Assembly (NCBI GenBank): GCA_019914945.1
Contig: CM034103.1
Coordinates: forward strand, 4,464,001 to 4,528,000
Length of the DNA stretch: 64,000 nucleotides
Source: Typha latifolia
Lineage: Eukaryota; Streptophyta; Magnoliopsida; Poales; Typhaceae
Direction: 5' to 3'
How positions within the stretch are numbered: position 1 is the first letter of the stretch; every line of letters begins with the position of its first letter. A program made the translations under genes and the position numbers. The notes under the pieces were generated by a model, which worked only from the letters and a program-made list of their open reading frames with translations, was not told the origin of the DNA and ran no database searches. This document shows positions 42,155 through 55,600 of the stretch, piece by piece.

Positions 42155-43591
42155 TTGGAACTAGTTCCTCAGACTCCCAAGCAAAATTTGGTAAACTACA
42201 AATGGGTTTTTCGTATCAAACACAGCCCCGATGGTAGTATTCACTGGTACAAGGCTCGTCTCGTAGCCAACGGCTTTCATCAATGGCTTGACTATACAGA
42301 GACATTCAGTCCAGTCATCAGGCCTATCATAGTTTGAACTATCCTTGTCATTGTTGTGAGTAATGGCTGGCCTCTCCGGCAACTTGACGTTGACTATGCA
42401 TTTCTCCATGGCAATCTAACCGAGGATGTCTTTCTAATGCAACCTCCAGGCTTTCGTGATACTGCTAATCCCTATTATGTATGCAGGCTTTGCAAATTCA
42501 TCTATGGATTAAAGCAAGCGCGACGTGCATTGCATTGTATCACGAACTAAGTTTATATCTCAGTCATCTTAGTTTCATCAACTCAAAATCCGATTCCTCT
42601 CTCTTCATTCTTCGGCATGAAGACACTATCATCTATTTTCTAGTGTATGTGGATGATTGCATCCTCACTACCAATGACAGTGCAGCCATTAACACCATCG
42701 TCAAGAAGCTTGGAGACCGGTTCTCTTTAAAAGATCTTGGCCAACTTCACTATTCTCTTGGTGTTGAGGTGATACCTACTTCGCGTGGTCTATTCCTTTC
42801 CCAACACAAATACATCCGGGATCTTCTTCATCGCACTCAAATGAGTGGTGTGAAGACTGTCTCCACTCCACTGGGCTCTAAGAACTCTCTCACACTTCAT
42901 GATGGCTCACCATCAATTGACACTACTGAGTACTGTCGAGTTATTGGGGCTCTCCAATACCTTGCACTAACACGACCAGATGTTGCCTTCGTAGTCAACA
43001 AACTAGCATAGTTCATGCATCAACCATCTCAACTTCATTGGACAGCTACCAAATGTGTTCTCCGATGCCTTAAGAGCACGATCAACCATGGGGTCTTACT
43101 TGCCAAGTCCAAATCCCTTTCTCTACGAGGCTTCACTGATGCTCAACCCAGATGATCGGACTTCCACCTCTGCCTACATCATCTTCTTCGGTGATAGCCA
43201 TATCTCGTGGAGTACTTGAAAGCAACGTGGTGTTGCTCACTCCTCTACGGAAGCTGAATATAGAGCTCTAGCTACAACCTCTTCTGAGATAGTTTAGATT
43301 CTCTGTTTTGCAAGAACTCGGGCTCTCAATTTCGGCTAAAAAATTCTCTGTGACAACATTGGTGCCACTCAACTCAGTTTTAATCCTGTGTTTCACTGTC
43401 GCATAAAACACATTGCTATTGATCTCCACTTTGTTAGAGATCTAGTGCGCAAAGGAATTCGTCACGTCTCTCATGTTAGCACGCAGGACCAATTGGCTGA
43501 CATCCTTACCAAATCACTCTCTTGCAACTGGTTTACACTTCTGTGCTCCAAAATTGGTGCAGCAGATGGTACACCAATCCACGTAGCTTAA
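42155..43591 (+). mobile_element. Ty1/copia reverse transcriptase and RNase H pseudogene
   Basis: The translation contains the start of the copia reverse transcriptase (WVFRIKHSPDGSI, KARLVANGF), LDVDYAFLHG, the YVDD catalytic motif (about 42648), FLSQHKYIRDLL, and the RNase H end (RHVSHVSTQDQLADILTKSL). It is broken by an in-frame stop at 42335, a frameshift near 42538 and several stops between 43010 and 43390. Gag, protease and integrase are absent. No matching 3' LTR could be identified. Confidence 0.9.
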
Positions 43592-46500
43592 CAGCTGTTT
43601 ACCTCACCATGTGTCTTGTACAACAACTGTAGGTTGTTTCCTTAACAATTGTTTGGTAGGATAACAAACCACTAATAGCTCAGTTGTTAGAATAACAAAT
43701 TCTGGTGACTCGAGAAGCCTTGGCAACAAACCAATGCTTGATTATAAATGTACCATCATTCAACAATTATAGCAACAAGTTGAGTTATTACTTTCTATAC
43801 ACCCAACTGCACTCGGAGGCGAGTATTAATGGAACAGATGCAGGAATAGTCTGGAATTCTTCCATAAGTTGACCCTTAAGCTGAAAGAAGCCATTTTTGG
43901 ACAACTAATCAGAATTCTGCGCGTGTTACTTCGTTTCCTATATTAAGCGTACACATTTTTACGATTACAGATATCAAATATTATGAAGTATTCAATTGCA
44001 ATTTCAGAATACTCAAAATCAGTCATCATATTAAATTCACCCGCACTATTCCTTCCGCTCAGTAACCTGAGCATACTTGCTATAGTTGTTACAGGCAAGT
44101 TCAATAGGTTGCTCAATCTAGTCTTGTTATTCTCCAGAATTATATTAAACTGGTCCAGCAGACTAGTTTACCACACAACGAAAGATCAAAACACTGAGAA
44201 GTAAAATGCATTGAGTTGCCATACGTACTATAAAATGCAATAGGCAAGTTCATGCAGGACGCCACCAGATATAAGATATACGCCAGACAAATGAGAATTC
44301 TTGATAGTTCTGCTGGCAACCCCTAATGTACAAGAAATCTTTCTCGATTTACGTAGTCAGCAAGTTTAAACATTCTGATCCTTCGGGAATCCAAAATCCT
44401 GCAAATGTCCCTGCATGTAAGCCAGAAATGAGAAAATATGACAAACCTCTTTAAACTGTACAAGGATAACCATTGTATTGGGCACCTTTCCAAACTTCAT
44501 ATCAGGAAAAGATTGCAAAACTGAGTAACTTGCTATCTATTTAGATGGCACTAAATGGTTTCCAATATTGTTTCTGCTAGAATGTTAACATGATATCTTA
44601 ACCTTCTGCAGGTCTGGTTCAACCAATTTGTTAATGCAATTTTGTGTTAATTGAAAATTCGTGGGCAAATCCACTTATATCGAATTGTACAATCTAGGAT
44701 CATGAATAAATGGTCAAAGCATATCACTAATTGTTCCTTTAAATCAATTAGCAACGGTGTCTAGCCTTAGGGAAGTTTTCTTGTAATTGTAATTTTATTG
44801 CAATAAATTGATCCGTTTGGATCCATTTTTTTTCTCTCTACCATGAGGGTAATTTTTTCACAATAAAAGAAATTAATGACCTTGGTTTCTTACTGCTTTC
44901 CATATCTAGATTGCCTTCTTACTTAACAACCCCTAACCCTGAAATTTCACAATCCTATATCATGTTTTGGAAGAAAAGAAAGGATAGCAGCATTTCTAAT
45001 TCAAGGTAGACTATAATTTGTTGTCATATATGTAACATAATAATATCTAGGATCACCACAATCCAATTTATTCCAAAAGCAAGCCATATTGCCTATTATT
45101 ATGATATGACATAAGATCTTCATTAATAATCAAGAAAGTTCCTTTTAAAGACATTTAAGAATCACAAATTTTGGTTCTTATACCTTTCCAATTTTGGTTC
45201 CTTTTACCTATATGTGAACCTAGAGTCCCATGCCTTAATATTGAATATGAGATTCAACGTGATGGAAGGAAGAAGAACAATCATACAGCAGAATGTAACC
45301 CGCAAAAACTGGGTCTTTCCACTTGACCGATCATGATTGGCCACTACTATACTATATTCCCAATAGATTATAGGTTAATGATAGTTATAAAAACTGCAAT
45401 CTGCTACTTTCTATGACAACAAATACGGCCATTATTAAAGAAAAAACAACTTCAAGAAATATTTTCTATGCACATGATATATCAAATTATCTAACTAATG
45501 TAATTTCAAATGATAAAATCTACTAGAATGGATGATAAAATAAGCTTGACCAAGCCAAGTTGGCGGTTACCACAAATTGATGTGAAACAACTATTATCCT
45601 ACTGTTATGACATTCGACCAATTTTTAGAAAAGGTAACAAGACACATCTCTTAATCTAGTTTTAGTTCTTTCTTCTAAGCCTATCAGATTTACTTTCAGT
45701 AAATTTGAATATTGAAGGCATTGCAAACAATTCAAAATAAAATATCATATTAGTTGTTAAAATATTATGTTAGTTGTCTAAGTCAAAGTCATTATTCTTA
45801 GAAAACTTCAGTAATTAGGAGAAAAACAATAGAGACACCTGTTCTCTACCAACAATTTGCTCATTCTCCTTTCATAAAGACAGCAATCCTATTTTGGCAA
45901 TTTTGTTAACCATTTTGCATTTTGTAAGCACTTAACTCAAAAGAACAAATTGAAAGAGTAGATCCCATAAACTCAACTCTGAAGAAAGCTCAAAAACAAT
46001 AATCAGTGTATATAAACATTATCTATCCTCTAGAGGGTGATCTATTAAAGTTCTGAATGTCGGTATCAATGTTTGTGTCGGACATTCGAAAAAACAATAT
46101 GCACCAGCTGTATCATCCATTTCGATATCAACCATTTCAGTTTCAGATTATTTTCTTAAATTCTAAAAAATAATATCACACATACAAATAGACAAATCAT
46201 AAAGTTCATAAAAAATGACAAGGACAAGAAAATTTAGATTACCCACATAAGATAACAATAATATAATAGTAAGACTGAAAATACTAAGAACGATAGATTA
46301 AGTAAATACATGTGATCATTGCTGTCATCACCTTTAGAACAAAGGTGGAAGGAAGCCACCTGTAGAGGAGGTTAACAACCACCTTTGCAACAAAGGTGAA
46401 GGAAAGATAAAAAAATGATCAAGTGAAGAAACCAAAGAGAAACAAAAAGAAAAAAGAGAGATGAAAATGGGAATAGAATGTGAAATATAGCGCTAAGGAC

Positions 46501-46612
46501 AATAGGGCATCATTATAGTGTCCCAGGTTATATTCAGGTTAGATCCAATTTATACACAGTCTCCACAAAAGAAAAATCAAAATTGTGTTCATAGCCAATA
46601 TGGTTAATATCA
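43592..46612. other. intergenic DNA without recognisable genes
   Basis: AT-rich DNA. A minus-strand frame of about 55 codons at 44366-44533 was considered and left out. Near 46330-46400, the phrase ACCTTT...ACAAAGGT appears twice as short hairpins. Nothing else could be supported. Confidence 0.4.
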
Positions 46613-47389
46613 TGGTTCCTAGTTTCGGCCGATCCCGAGTGGGATCGGCCGAAACAGATCGGGATCGGCCTTGATTGGTTTTGGTCAGGTACCGACCGGA
46701 ACGGCCGATACCCGATTCGTTTTGGGTCGGGATCGACCATATCGGCCGATCCCGCCCGAGACGAGCATGGGTAAGAGAGAAAGAAAGGGGAAAAGGAGAG
46801 AGAAAGAGAGGGAGCAAGAGAGAGAAAGAGAGGGAGGAAGAGAGAGAGGGAAAGAGAGAGAAAGAGAGAGAGATATAGAGCAAGAGAGAGGGAAATAGAG
46901 AGAAAGAGAGAGATGGAGCGAGAGAGGGAAAGAGAGGGAAAAAGAGAGAGGGGGAAAGAGAGAGAGAAGGAGAAAGAGATAGAGTTTGTAGATTGTAGCA
47001 GTAAGAGGGAGAGGGAAGAAGAGAGAGAGGGGAAGAGGATAGAGAGAGACATGGAGAGAAAACAAAAATTAAAAAACTATGTTAAAGAGGGAAAGAGGTG
47101 GTAGTCGGTGAGGGAGAGGGAGAGTTTTTAAGAGAGTTAATTAGAGAGAGTTTGATAAGAGAGAGTTGGTGGGAGAAAGTTTGATAAGAAAGAGTTAGTG
47201 AGAGAGAGAGTTTGATAAAAAAAGAATTAATGGAGAGAAGGTAAGAATTTTTTTTAATTTGTGTGGGAGAGAGAGTGTGAGTAGTAAAAAGGGGAGAAAT
47301 AGAAATTGAGAAAATAGTATTTATTTTTTAGTTTTTAGACTTTATATATGAATAATTTCTATTTTTATATATTATTATTATTTTTCTAA
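46613..47389. repeat. TTTCGGCCGATCC-type repeat end and GA-rich tract
   Basis: The left end GGTTCCTAGTTTCGGCCGATCC is the same kind of terminus as in the elements at 54465-54929 and 55020. GATCGGCCGAAAC follows as an inverted copy, and CGGCCGAT words recur to 46760. A purine tract of about 330 bases made of GAGA and GAAAGAGA words fills 46770-47100. This gives long but meaningless Arg/Glu and Ser/Leu frames. The element runs into the sequence gap, so its right end is not visible. Confidence 0.6.
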
Positions 47390-47889
47390 NNNNNNNNNNN
47401 NNNNNNNNNNNNNNNNNNNNNNNNNNNNNNNNNNNNNNNNNNNNNNNNNNNNNNNNNNNNNNNNNNNNNNNNNNNNNNNNNNNNNNNNNNNNNNNNNNNN
47501 NNNNNNNNNNNNNNNNNNNNNNNNNNNNNNNNNNNNNNNNNNNNNNNNNNNNNNNNNNNNNNNNNNNNNNNNNNNNNNNNNNNNNNNNNNNNNNNNNNNN
47601 NNNNNNNNNNNNNNNNNNNNNNNNNNNNNNNNNNNNNNNNNNNNNNNNNNNNNNNNNNNNNNNNNNNNNNNNNNNNNNNNNNNNNNNNNNNNNNNNNNNN
47701 NNNNNNNNNNNNNNNNNNNNNNNNNNNNNNNNNNNNNNNNNNNNNNNNNNNNNNNNNNNNNNNNNNNNNNNNNNNNNNNNNNNNNNNNNNNNNNNNNNNN
47801 NNNNNNNNNNNNNNNNNNNNNNNNNNNNNNNNNNNNNNNNNNNNNNNNNNNNNNNNNNNNNNNNNNNNNNNNNNNNNNNNNNNNNNNNN
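47390..47889. other. assembly gap (500 N)
   Basis: Exactly 500 undetermined bases. The round number suggests a scaffold gap of unknown true size. The tract just before is GA-rich and AT-rich repeat DNA, which may have stopped the assembly. Confidence 1.
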
Positions 47890-47929
47890 AATCATGAAGT
47901 TGTCCCCTATTGGAAGGAGTTTTCCCTAT

Positions 47930-48589
47930 TCATATACAAAAAGCTTTGCATCCTATAGAGAGTTTAATCAACTTGATTGATGAAGACAGAGTTTTCTTTC
48001 TTTTTGTTTTTGAAGATAAATTGTACTTGAATAAAAGAAAGGTTTGCATAGGTGGCTTTATACATTGGCGTGGAGGGTGGCGATGATGTTGGCGTCGTTG
48101 TTGAGTGGCTTGAATAAGGCCGCAGGAGACCGAGGCCTTGATGGCGGTATTGGCGATAGAGGGCGACGTCGTTATCGATGGAGATCGATAGTGTCGTCGG
48201 GGAAGCAATAACGTTGTCGGGTGTGGGGCGCCTGCAAGATGGATGGCTAGGGCTTGGTATCGAGGTGAGGGGAGGTTAGGGATGAGGATGAAGTGGCTAA
48301 TGGGTTTTCGGTTTAAGTGAATTGGGTTGGCTAATGGGTTTAAGTGAATTGGGTTGGGTTTAAAGTATTTGGTTAATAGGTTTTGATTTTGGGTTAGTGG
48401 GTAAGGGTTCGGTTGAGTGAGAGGGTTTGGATTGGGGATAATAGTTGGATTGAGTTTAGTTAGACGATGAGTGGATTTGGGGGGATTCCGAAATTTGGAA
48501 TATGGTAGGGAAGAAGAAAAATGAAATTTGGTTGAAAGTTCAGAAAAGAAGGGGATTTGTTGGGATTCTAACAAAAGAGTAAGAGCCAA
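47930..48589 (-). CDS. unidentified open frame, probably not a gene
   Basis: A 219-codon frame is open on the minus strand next to the gap. Its middle is a low-complexity Pro/Asn/Leu run caused by repeated GGGTTTAAGTGAATTGGGTT-like DNA (48300-48460). The C-terminal half is basic and Ser/His-rich. I recognise no domain. The plus strand over the same region has GGTTT/TGGGTT repeats typical of transposon flanks. It is listed only because of its length. Confidence 0.12.
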   Translation of the reverse strand: MALTLLLESQQIPFFSELSTKFHFSSSLPYSKFRNPPKSTHRLTKLNPTIIPNPNPLTQPNPYPLTQNQNLLTKYFKPNPIHLNPLANPIHLNRKPISHFILIPNLPSPRYQALAIHLAGAPHPTTLLLPRRHYRSPSITTSPSIANTAIKASVSCGLIQATQQRRQHHRHPPRQCIKPPMQTFLLFKYNLSSKTKRKKTLSSSIKLIKLSIGCKAFCI

Positions 48590-48899
48590 AAATTGAAAAT
48601 TTGAAATTTTGGAATTCCTAATTTTTTTTTCACAACAAAAGACACGTGCTCTTTTTTTTTTTTTGAGTCACAATGTTGCCGTAGTGTGCCAGGGAGCATG
48701 ACAATACGAAACATATTAGAGCTTCAGTCTTATTGGTTCATATGATTTTCATATGCTTCTTTTCCCACACTACTAAGTACATCTATCATATCATATGGAT
48801 GATGATGCACCATATAGGAAATATGTACCAAATGTGATACGACCTAAGTAAGGAGCGTAATCAAATCAGCCCTAGACAACAAATAAGTCTCTTGCTATC
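48590..48899. other. intergenic DNA
   Basis: A T-rich run occurs at 48651-48664. I see nothing else in this short stretch. Confidence 0.4.
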
Positions 48900-50150
48900 A
48901 TTTTGGAACCGGTACACACTGAATCTAGAGATTTTATTTGATAGATGGTAGATAAATTTGGGCTAAGGTTGCAGATGATGATGGAATGTGGGTAATAATA
49001 GCTCTGGTAGGATTACGCACGGTGAGAAAGAGTATCATCGCGGTGAAGGAAAAGCTACTAAGAGGAGAGGGCAACAAGGGAAGATAAAGATTTACTAGAT
49101 GATAGAGTGAAAGCTAGACAGAGGAGAGGTAGAGAGATCGAGAAAGATAAATTCATTTAAATAAGTATGTTTAAGACACAAGCCATAAGACACTATTTAT
49201 GGAGAATAAAATAAAAGAGTCATAAACCGAATAAGAAATAAATAATTAAAATTATCTAAACTGTTCTGTAACTTCTCCTTGGATTATAACTCCATTTTGC
49301 TCCAGATAAAGTCTGAATCTGAAGAAAGTCCAAACACAGAAGTTGTAGATTATGATGACATCGACCTAATCCGTCTAGTTTCATATTATTTGGACATTGC
49401 ATAACTATCTTATGAGTATTTTTTCAAAACTGTGCAAATTAAAATTTTCTGCAATTTAGGGATTTAGACTAATTTCTCACTCGGACTCAAAACAAACATG
49501 GATTGTATCAATCCACAACGCTTCTGTTCACTTTGTCTCAAGGTGAAACACAATTTTTGTTTAAGAATCCTCAGATCACTCGGTCTACTCTGGATTCAAC
49601 TCGTTCAAGCAAGTCGCTAGATCGCTTGTATCGAATTGTCGCGATAGCTCATTTGCAGTTTGACTTTCCGTTCCTTTTTTAACACACTGTTTCATAGTCA
49701 TATTCAAGTAGCTTGAATACCCATTGTTGTTGTGTCAGTATATACATTTGCTGACCTAAAAGGTAAGGTAAACTCCGTTGATCAATATAGATATTGAAGT
49801 GGCGACCGATGAGATATGGGTGCCACTTTATAACAACATGAATAATGGCTAATATCTCCTGGTCATATGTAGGCAGTTTTTGAGATTCGAGTGAGAAAGC
49901 CTTACTGAGGTAAGCCATGGGTTGACCTTATTACATAAGCGTGTATGCTAACCTCGAAAGCGTCACACTTGACTACGAATGTGTTTGAAAAATCGGGTAA
50001 CACCAAAATGGGAGTGGATGTCATGACAACCTTTAACTTGTTGAATGCATTCTATGCCTTGTTTGTCCATCTAAACTCACCCTTTTTCAGTAAGGATGTC
50101 AGTGGGTAGTAATCTTATCATACCCTTCAACATAGTGTGGTTGGCGGGTC
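48900..50150 (-). mobile_element. Ty3/gypsy remnant: RNase H and LTR
   Basis: On the minus strand, a gypsy RT/RNase H stretch (50110 to 49679) contains TSTPILVLPDF, FVVKCDAFEVSI, AYLSKAFS and LPTYDQEILAIIHV, then QRSLPYLLGQQ. It then passes to CACCTTGAGACAAAGTGAAC and an LTR starting TGATACAAT at 49510. That LTR runs to about 48900, where it seems truncated. Integrase is absent between RNase H and the LTR, as in the element at 36-41 kb, and the LTR start is also TGATA. The two are likely relatives. Confidence 0.82.
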
Positions 50151-51174
50151 GTAATTGGGAGTGGAAGCGAAGGGAAGATGGTGTTGAATTATTTTTTTCT
50201 AAGGGCTCTCATCAGTCATGCCCATAGCTCATGATGAGAGAGGAGAGAGGAAAGATGAGGAGGAGAGAGAGGATGAATTTGACATGATTTGACATAGAAT
50301 GGTGTGTACGGATTTATTCCTTCTTATTTGTAGACCTAAACTTTTAAGCCCACAAATTTTACTCCTAAGCTCACATAGTTGTGATATAAGCTTGCAAATA
50401 TTAGAAGTATTCTTTTGATTGTGTTGAAAACTCTCTCAATTTTGATGAAAGGCCTCTTCCTACTGAAGCCCTTCCATGGATGGGAGTCTTTGCTTCACAT
50501 GCTGGGTCTTTGTACTGTTGTCTTTAAGTGGAACATCAACCATTGTTTCATTTTCTTTTTCCAAATTAAATGGGCATCTATTTTCTTTATTAAGCACACA
50601 CGTCATTTATGTATGAGAACTTCTATTGTTAGTGTGTTAATCCACATGACAAAAGTATCATTTATATTGTGTAAATCATAATATGTAAATTTTTTCTATT
50701 TCACAATTATATATGCTAAGCTTTGTGACAAGTTGTTGATTCTGTAATATTCCTTCCACATATGGAGTTATTTTAATTCCTACAAGCTTGCAACCATTTT
50801 CTCACCTATCAAGCTAATACTTTGGGCTCATATAATCCTTCTCTTGGCTATCATATTCAAGCTTAGAAAAGGAACAATGATTTCTTTTCACTCCAAAAAA
50901 TTTAAGATAACCTTATAATAAGCATCTAGGATGTTCTTAACTTCTTATTAACCGAATTAAGTAATAAACCTCAACTAAGACAAAAGAAGATTGTTTTCTT
51001 CTAACTGCACTAAATCTGAGAATAGCGAATTGTATAGATCTTTTTCTTATAATTATACCTCCAATGTTTTGAATTATATGTTGGGTGGAATAGGCTAAGA
51101 TTGATATTTGTTGGTAGTGCATACCTAAATTTTTTAATGCATAATATAATATAATTTTTTAAGGGTACTATGCA
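50151..51174. other. intergenic DNA
   Basis: A GA-rich stretch lies at 50230-50275. The rest is AT-rich with short frames of no recognisable content. Confidence 0.4.
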
Positions 51175-52370
51175 ACGATGGCCGTGTCGTGCCATGATCG
51201 GCATGCCCCTGCATGGCGCACTAATACCCCTTTAATATATTTTTGATAAAATTTTAGGATATTTAAAGATATTTGGGTCTTTGGTACATCAATTTTTGAT
51301 TTTTGTTTTGAACATATATATAAATATATATTAAAACTTATATTACTGTCTTTTATCTTTGGATTATTTTTATAAATAACATATTTTATTAAAAGTATAG
51401 CAATAGTCAAATATAAATATTGTTCAGCACATAATATGATTGAATACATTTATTAAAATTAATATTAATGATTGAATGCTCTATAATATGATTGAATACT
51501 CTATAATATAATTGAATACATAATAACAATCAATACATAATGTTAATTGATAATATTTTAATAATGAAAATTAATATTTAGTTGAACAAAAAATGATAGA
51601 GAGGATTAAAGATTTTATTTGCCAACGCAAGAATTACATGAGAATATTGTATTGAATACTGTCGATAATCTTTAATCATATTGATGATAATTTCATTTGT
51701 CGGCATAATAATAATACTAAAGTTGAATGATGATGATCAATAGAAATAGTAAAAAAAAAAAAAAAAATGGGCACTACATCGGCACGGGTCAACATGCACC
51801 AATACCGGACTGGCACAGCTTGGCACGCATTTGTGTTACGAACTCGATCTCAGAGAGTCAATCTAGTGTAGTTGCAGAATATCTGGTTCGTGCAGTCCTA
51901 GGAGAATATTTGCCAGATATTCATATTTGTCGGAAAATTACAAAACCGATTAGATTCGCTTTGTGAATTTGGACCCTTCTCATATTTGGACTCTATATGT
52001 TGTGAAATCGGGATCTAACTGGGACTGTCATGGAAAATTGGTAGGAGGCCGTGGTGGTGAGGATGGAAGGAGGCTAATTCATGCATACCCTAATCTGGTT
52101 GCACTCCATATATTTAAAGGAGGTTAATTAAACAAGCCCCAACCAACTAATTAAAAAACTTAACTCATGACACGCTGAAGCAGAAATTGACTCAATTAAA
52201 ATTGAAATCGATTAAGTTAAGATAATCGACTTGACTCAACGAGTCTAATGGTCCATAAAGTGGTCCAACCAGATCTGGTTCACATCAAGTCGGCACGGCT
52301 TGGCATAGGGGTGTGCCACTGGCACACCCCGTGCTAGGTGCCGTACCACTACCGGCATAACTATCTTGGT
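51175..52370. mobile_element. CGGCAC-rich DNA transposon-like repeat, copy 1
   Basis: The left end GATGGCCGTG leads into GATCGGCATGCCCC. The right part holds CGGCACGGCTTGGCA, GTGCCACTGGCACAC and GGTGCCGTACCAC and ends CCGGCATAACTATC. The interior is AT-rich with ATGATTGAATACTC-type direct repeats (51470-51530). The same interior, in the same order, recurs at 60500-60860, and the same GC-rich ends recur at 56153-56208 and 61360-61505. No transposase survives here. It sits upstream of, or within intron 1 of, the DET1 gene. Confidence 0.6.
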
Positions 52371-52627
52371 ATGTATGGTTAGTTTCTCGAGCATATGTTG
52401 ATTTCTTAAAAAAATCCTATTATTTCGTTATTGTTCAATGAATGAGCTTCAAATGGACTATCAAGGCTATGATATTCAGTGAACTGTCTGGTTGTTTTGG
52501 TTTAAAATTGACCACTTGTTGAGATGCAGTTAGCACCATAGTGATGCAAGACTTTTTCTTTTCATGTTTCACTATTAGTTATAGTATGTCTGGACAAGAT
52601 TTAGCTTTCTCTGCTTTTTGTTGACAG
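52371..52627 (+). other. sequence upstream of the first visible DET1 exon
   Basis: This is presumed DET1 intron 1. It ends in a T-rich tract and TTGACAG acceptor. The first coding exon of DET1 (about 25 codons) should lie further upstream. I could not find it between 47.9 and 52.6 kb, so it may be in the gap or outside the recognisable stretch. Confidence 0.5.
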
Positions 52628-55600
52628 GTTAATGCTGCCAGACAATTTTACGAGAATTTGTGTCCGAGTTATACAGTATATGATATTGACTGCCCAGACC
52701 ATTCCTTTCGCAAGTTCACAGATGATGGTCAATACCTTGTGAGTTTTGGCCAGAATCACCAGGATCTGATTGTTTACAGACCCACATGGTTATCATTTTC
52801 GTGCAAGGAAGAAGACTGTGATTCTGATAATCTGCCCCAGAAAGCAAGGAGGTTTGATAGCTTCTTCAGCCAGCTCTATTGTGTTTCTCTTGCATCTAGC
52901 AATGAGTTCATTTGTAAAGACTTTTTTCTTTATATGGAGAGTCACAAATTTGGTTTGTTTGCAACGTCAACTGCTCAAAGCCATGAAGCGCCTGTCAGTG
53001 AGGGTGCAATTCATGGAGTACCTTCAATAGAGAAAATAACATTTTATCTTGTGAGGTAGATTTACTTTTGTGAGAAGTGCAATATAATACAAATATTATA
53101 ACTACTATTGTAATATCTCTTATTTCTTCCTTTCCTTGTGTATCTACTTCTATAACTCTCTTACCAGACTAGAAGATGGAGTAGTACTAGATGAAAAGGC
53201 ATTTCGCAATGACTTTGTCAATCTGGCACATAGCATGGGGGCTTTTCTGTATGAGGATCTGCTATGTATTGTGTCCCTTCGGTACCAAACAATACATATT
53301 CTACAAATTAGGGATTCTGGCAATTTTGTTGAGGTACGCAATATAGGCACATTCTGCCGTGAAGATGATGAATTATTTCTCCACTCGCATGCTCAGGTGA
53401 CTAATTTCTTTTCTCATCTAGCTAATTTAGACTTCAGCACTGTCATGCTTGATATTTTTGGGCGACCTCTGAAATTTAAATTATCCATTTCTGATTGTCT
53501 GCTCCTTATTATAATGTTATTTCTATAATAAGTATTCCTAAACCAAAGAAGTATTAAAACTAATAGAAATAGAAATCTATGTTTATTAGAAGGTACTCCA
53601 TTGAATAGTCTATGGTTATCTTAACATGAATATTTCCTAATGCTTGGTAGTCAGTGACAATCTGCATATTGTCACTTGTATCTTTAATTGAGGAAATTTC
53701 GTAGTATATGTTAATGTACAATTATAAAAATATACATCTATCAGAAGGTAGCATTTAGCGAGAACTTGAGGACAATATAGGACATAGCCAGCTTGCTCTT
53801 GTTACAACATCCTTTTGTTCCAGCGACTTGAAATAGTTGCAAATTATACTATTAGTGACAGTGAGCCACACCAAGTTTGTGAAATACTCTGGGTGATCCA
53901 AGTGGTATACAAATTTCCAATTCTTTCAAATTGGGTATTGGTTATTGTTCATGTGTATATTATATATGTATAAACATATGCGATATGTGTGTCTGTGCTT
54001 ATATACTTGTGTTTGAGGACAAACATTTTGTTTAACCTTGGAAAAAAAATGTTAAAAGCACTTTTATAGCCATTTACTATGCTTTGGAATTTGCAAAAAG
54101 GCACCTCAAGGTGGAGAGAGGTAAAGTACTCTTACTCTCTTCCAGCTATTGACTGTGAAGCCTCATATAGTGGTTAGAAAAATGTTCGAACTTCTTTTTC
54201 CAAGTTTGAACATAGAGTTGTTATAACCCTACACATACATATGTCTATATATACTGATATAATATATATGGAAATAGGTGTATATTCTCGGTTTATATTA
54301 GAAAGAACATGAAAATAATCTGTAATACATATAACAATGACTGTCATAGTAACATTTCTTGATAGTTCAGTTTTAAAATTCAATGGTATTAATACTCTTT
54401 ATCATTCTATGTGTAGAATATGTAAAATCCTTCTTATATTATTGAAACACCCAAACCTCCAAATCAAGGTTCCAAAAATCGGCATCGGGATCGGGATCGA
54501 CCGTCTAGAAAAATGATACATATCGGCCGTATCGGCCGCCTGTATCGGATCGGACTATTTTAATTAAATAAAATTCTAAATATTATTAAAAATGTTGAGA
54601 AATTTCTAAAAATTTAGAAAAAATTATAAGAAAATAAGAAATAATAATTACTTACATATAAAGCCTTAAAAAATAAAAATCTCTCTTCCTCCCTCTCTTC
54701 TTTTCTATTTCTCTAACTATTAGTCTAAAATATTCATTCTCTCCCATACTTTTTTTTAATCTTTCCCTCTCCCTCACTCTTTCTTCATTTTTTTCTCTCT
54801 CTCACCCTATTTTTTTTAATCTCTCTCTCTCTCTCTCTCTCTGTGACAGCTACTGCAGCTGTTTGCTGCTGCTGCTGCAGGCCGAAACCAGCCGATCCCA
54901 CTCAGGATCGGCCGAAACTAGAATCCTTGCTCCAAATACACGTGCGCGGTGCATCACGTGACCTGTCAGTAATATGTTTCCACAAGATATATAGAAATAT
55001 AGGTTCATACCATAAATAACAAGGTTCCCAGCATCGGGATCGAGATCTGTATCGGCCGTCCAGAAAAACGATACGTATCGGCCGTATCGGCTGTTTGTAT
55101 CAGATTGGACTATTTTTTAATTATATAAAATTCTAAATATTATTTAAAAATGCAGAAAAATTTAGAAAAAATGACAAAAAAATAAGAAAAACAAAAATTA
55201 CTCACATATGAAGTCTAAAAACTTAAAAAATGCATGAAGTTACTCAAAATTTAAAACTTTGATGAATACCGAGTTGGTTCTCGTAAATTTCTATGGTCTT
55301 CGTCATCATAATCACCATAAGTTTGTAAATATTGATGTTTGAGACTTGATGTTCTAAAAAGTGATTCCATCATACTAATCATATTGTATGGATCTTGTTG
55401 TGTGACTTGCGTTTGAGGAGGATAATAACCAGTATTTGGATCTTGTGTCTGAGAATACTGAGGATATCGAGAATAATAACTAGCATATGAATCTTGTGAT
55501 GACTCCAAATAATAAATACTCCATGTACCATAATCATAGGAAGCAATATTCTCATGACGACGTCGCTGATATGTATATACATCCTCAGTTTCTCTATCTT

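Noticed and set aside
44366..44533. minus-strand frame of about 55 codons with a good-looking acceptor and gene-like C-terminus
   Set aside because: No upstream exons and no recognisable family could be found; a chance frame is as likely.
46534..47104. frames of up to 172 codons made of Ser/Leu or Arg/Glu repeats
   Set aside because: They arise from the GA-rich tract on either strand and are low complexity.
47386..47895. 169-codon frame across the gap
   Set aside because: It consists of undetermined bases.
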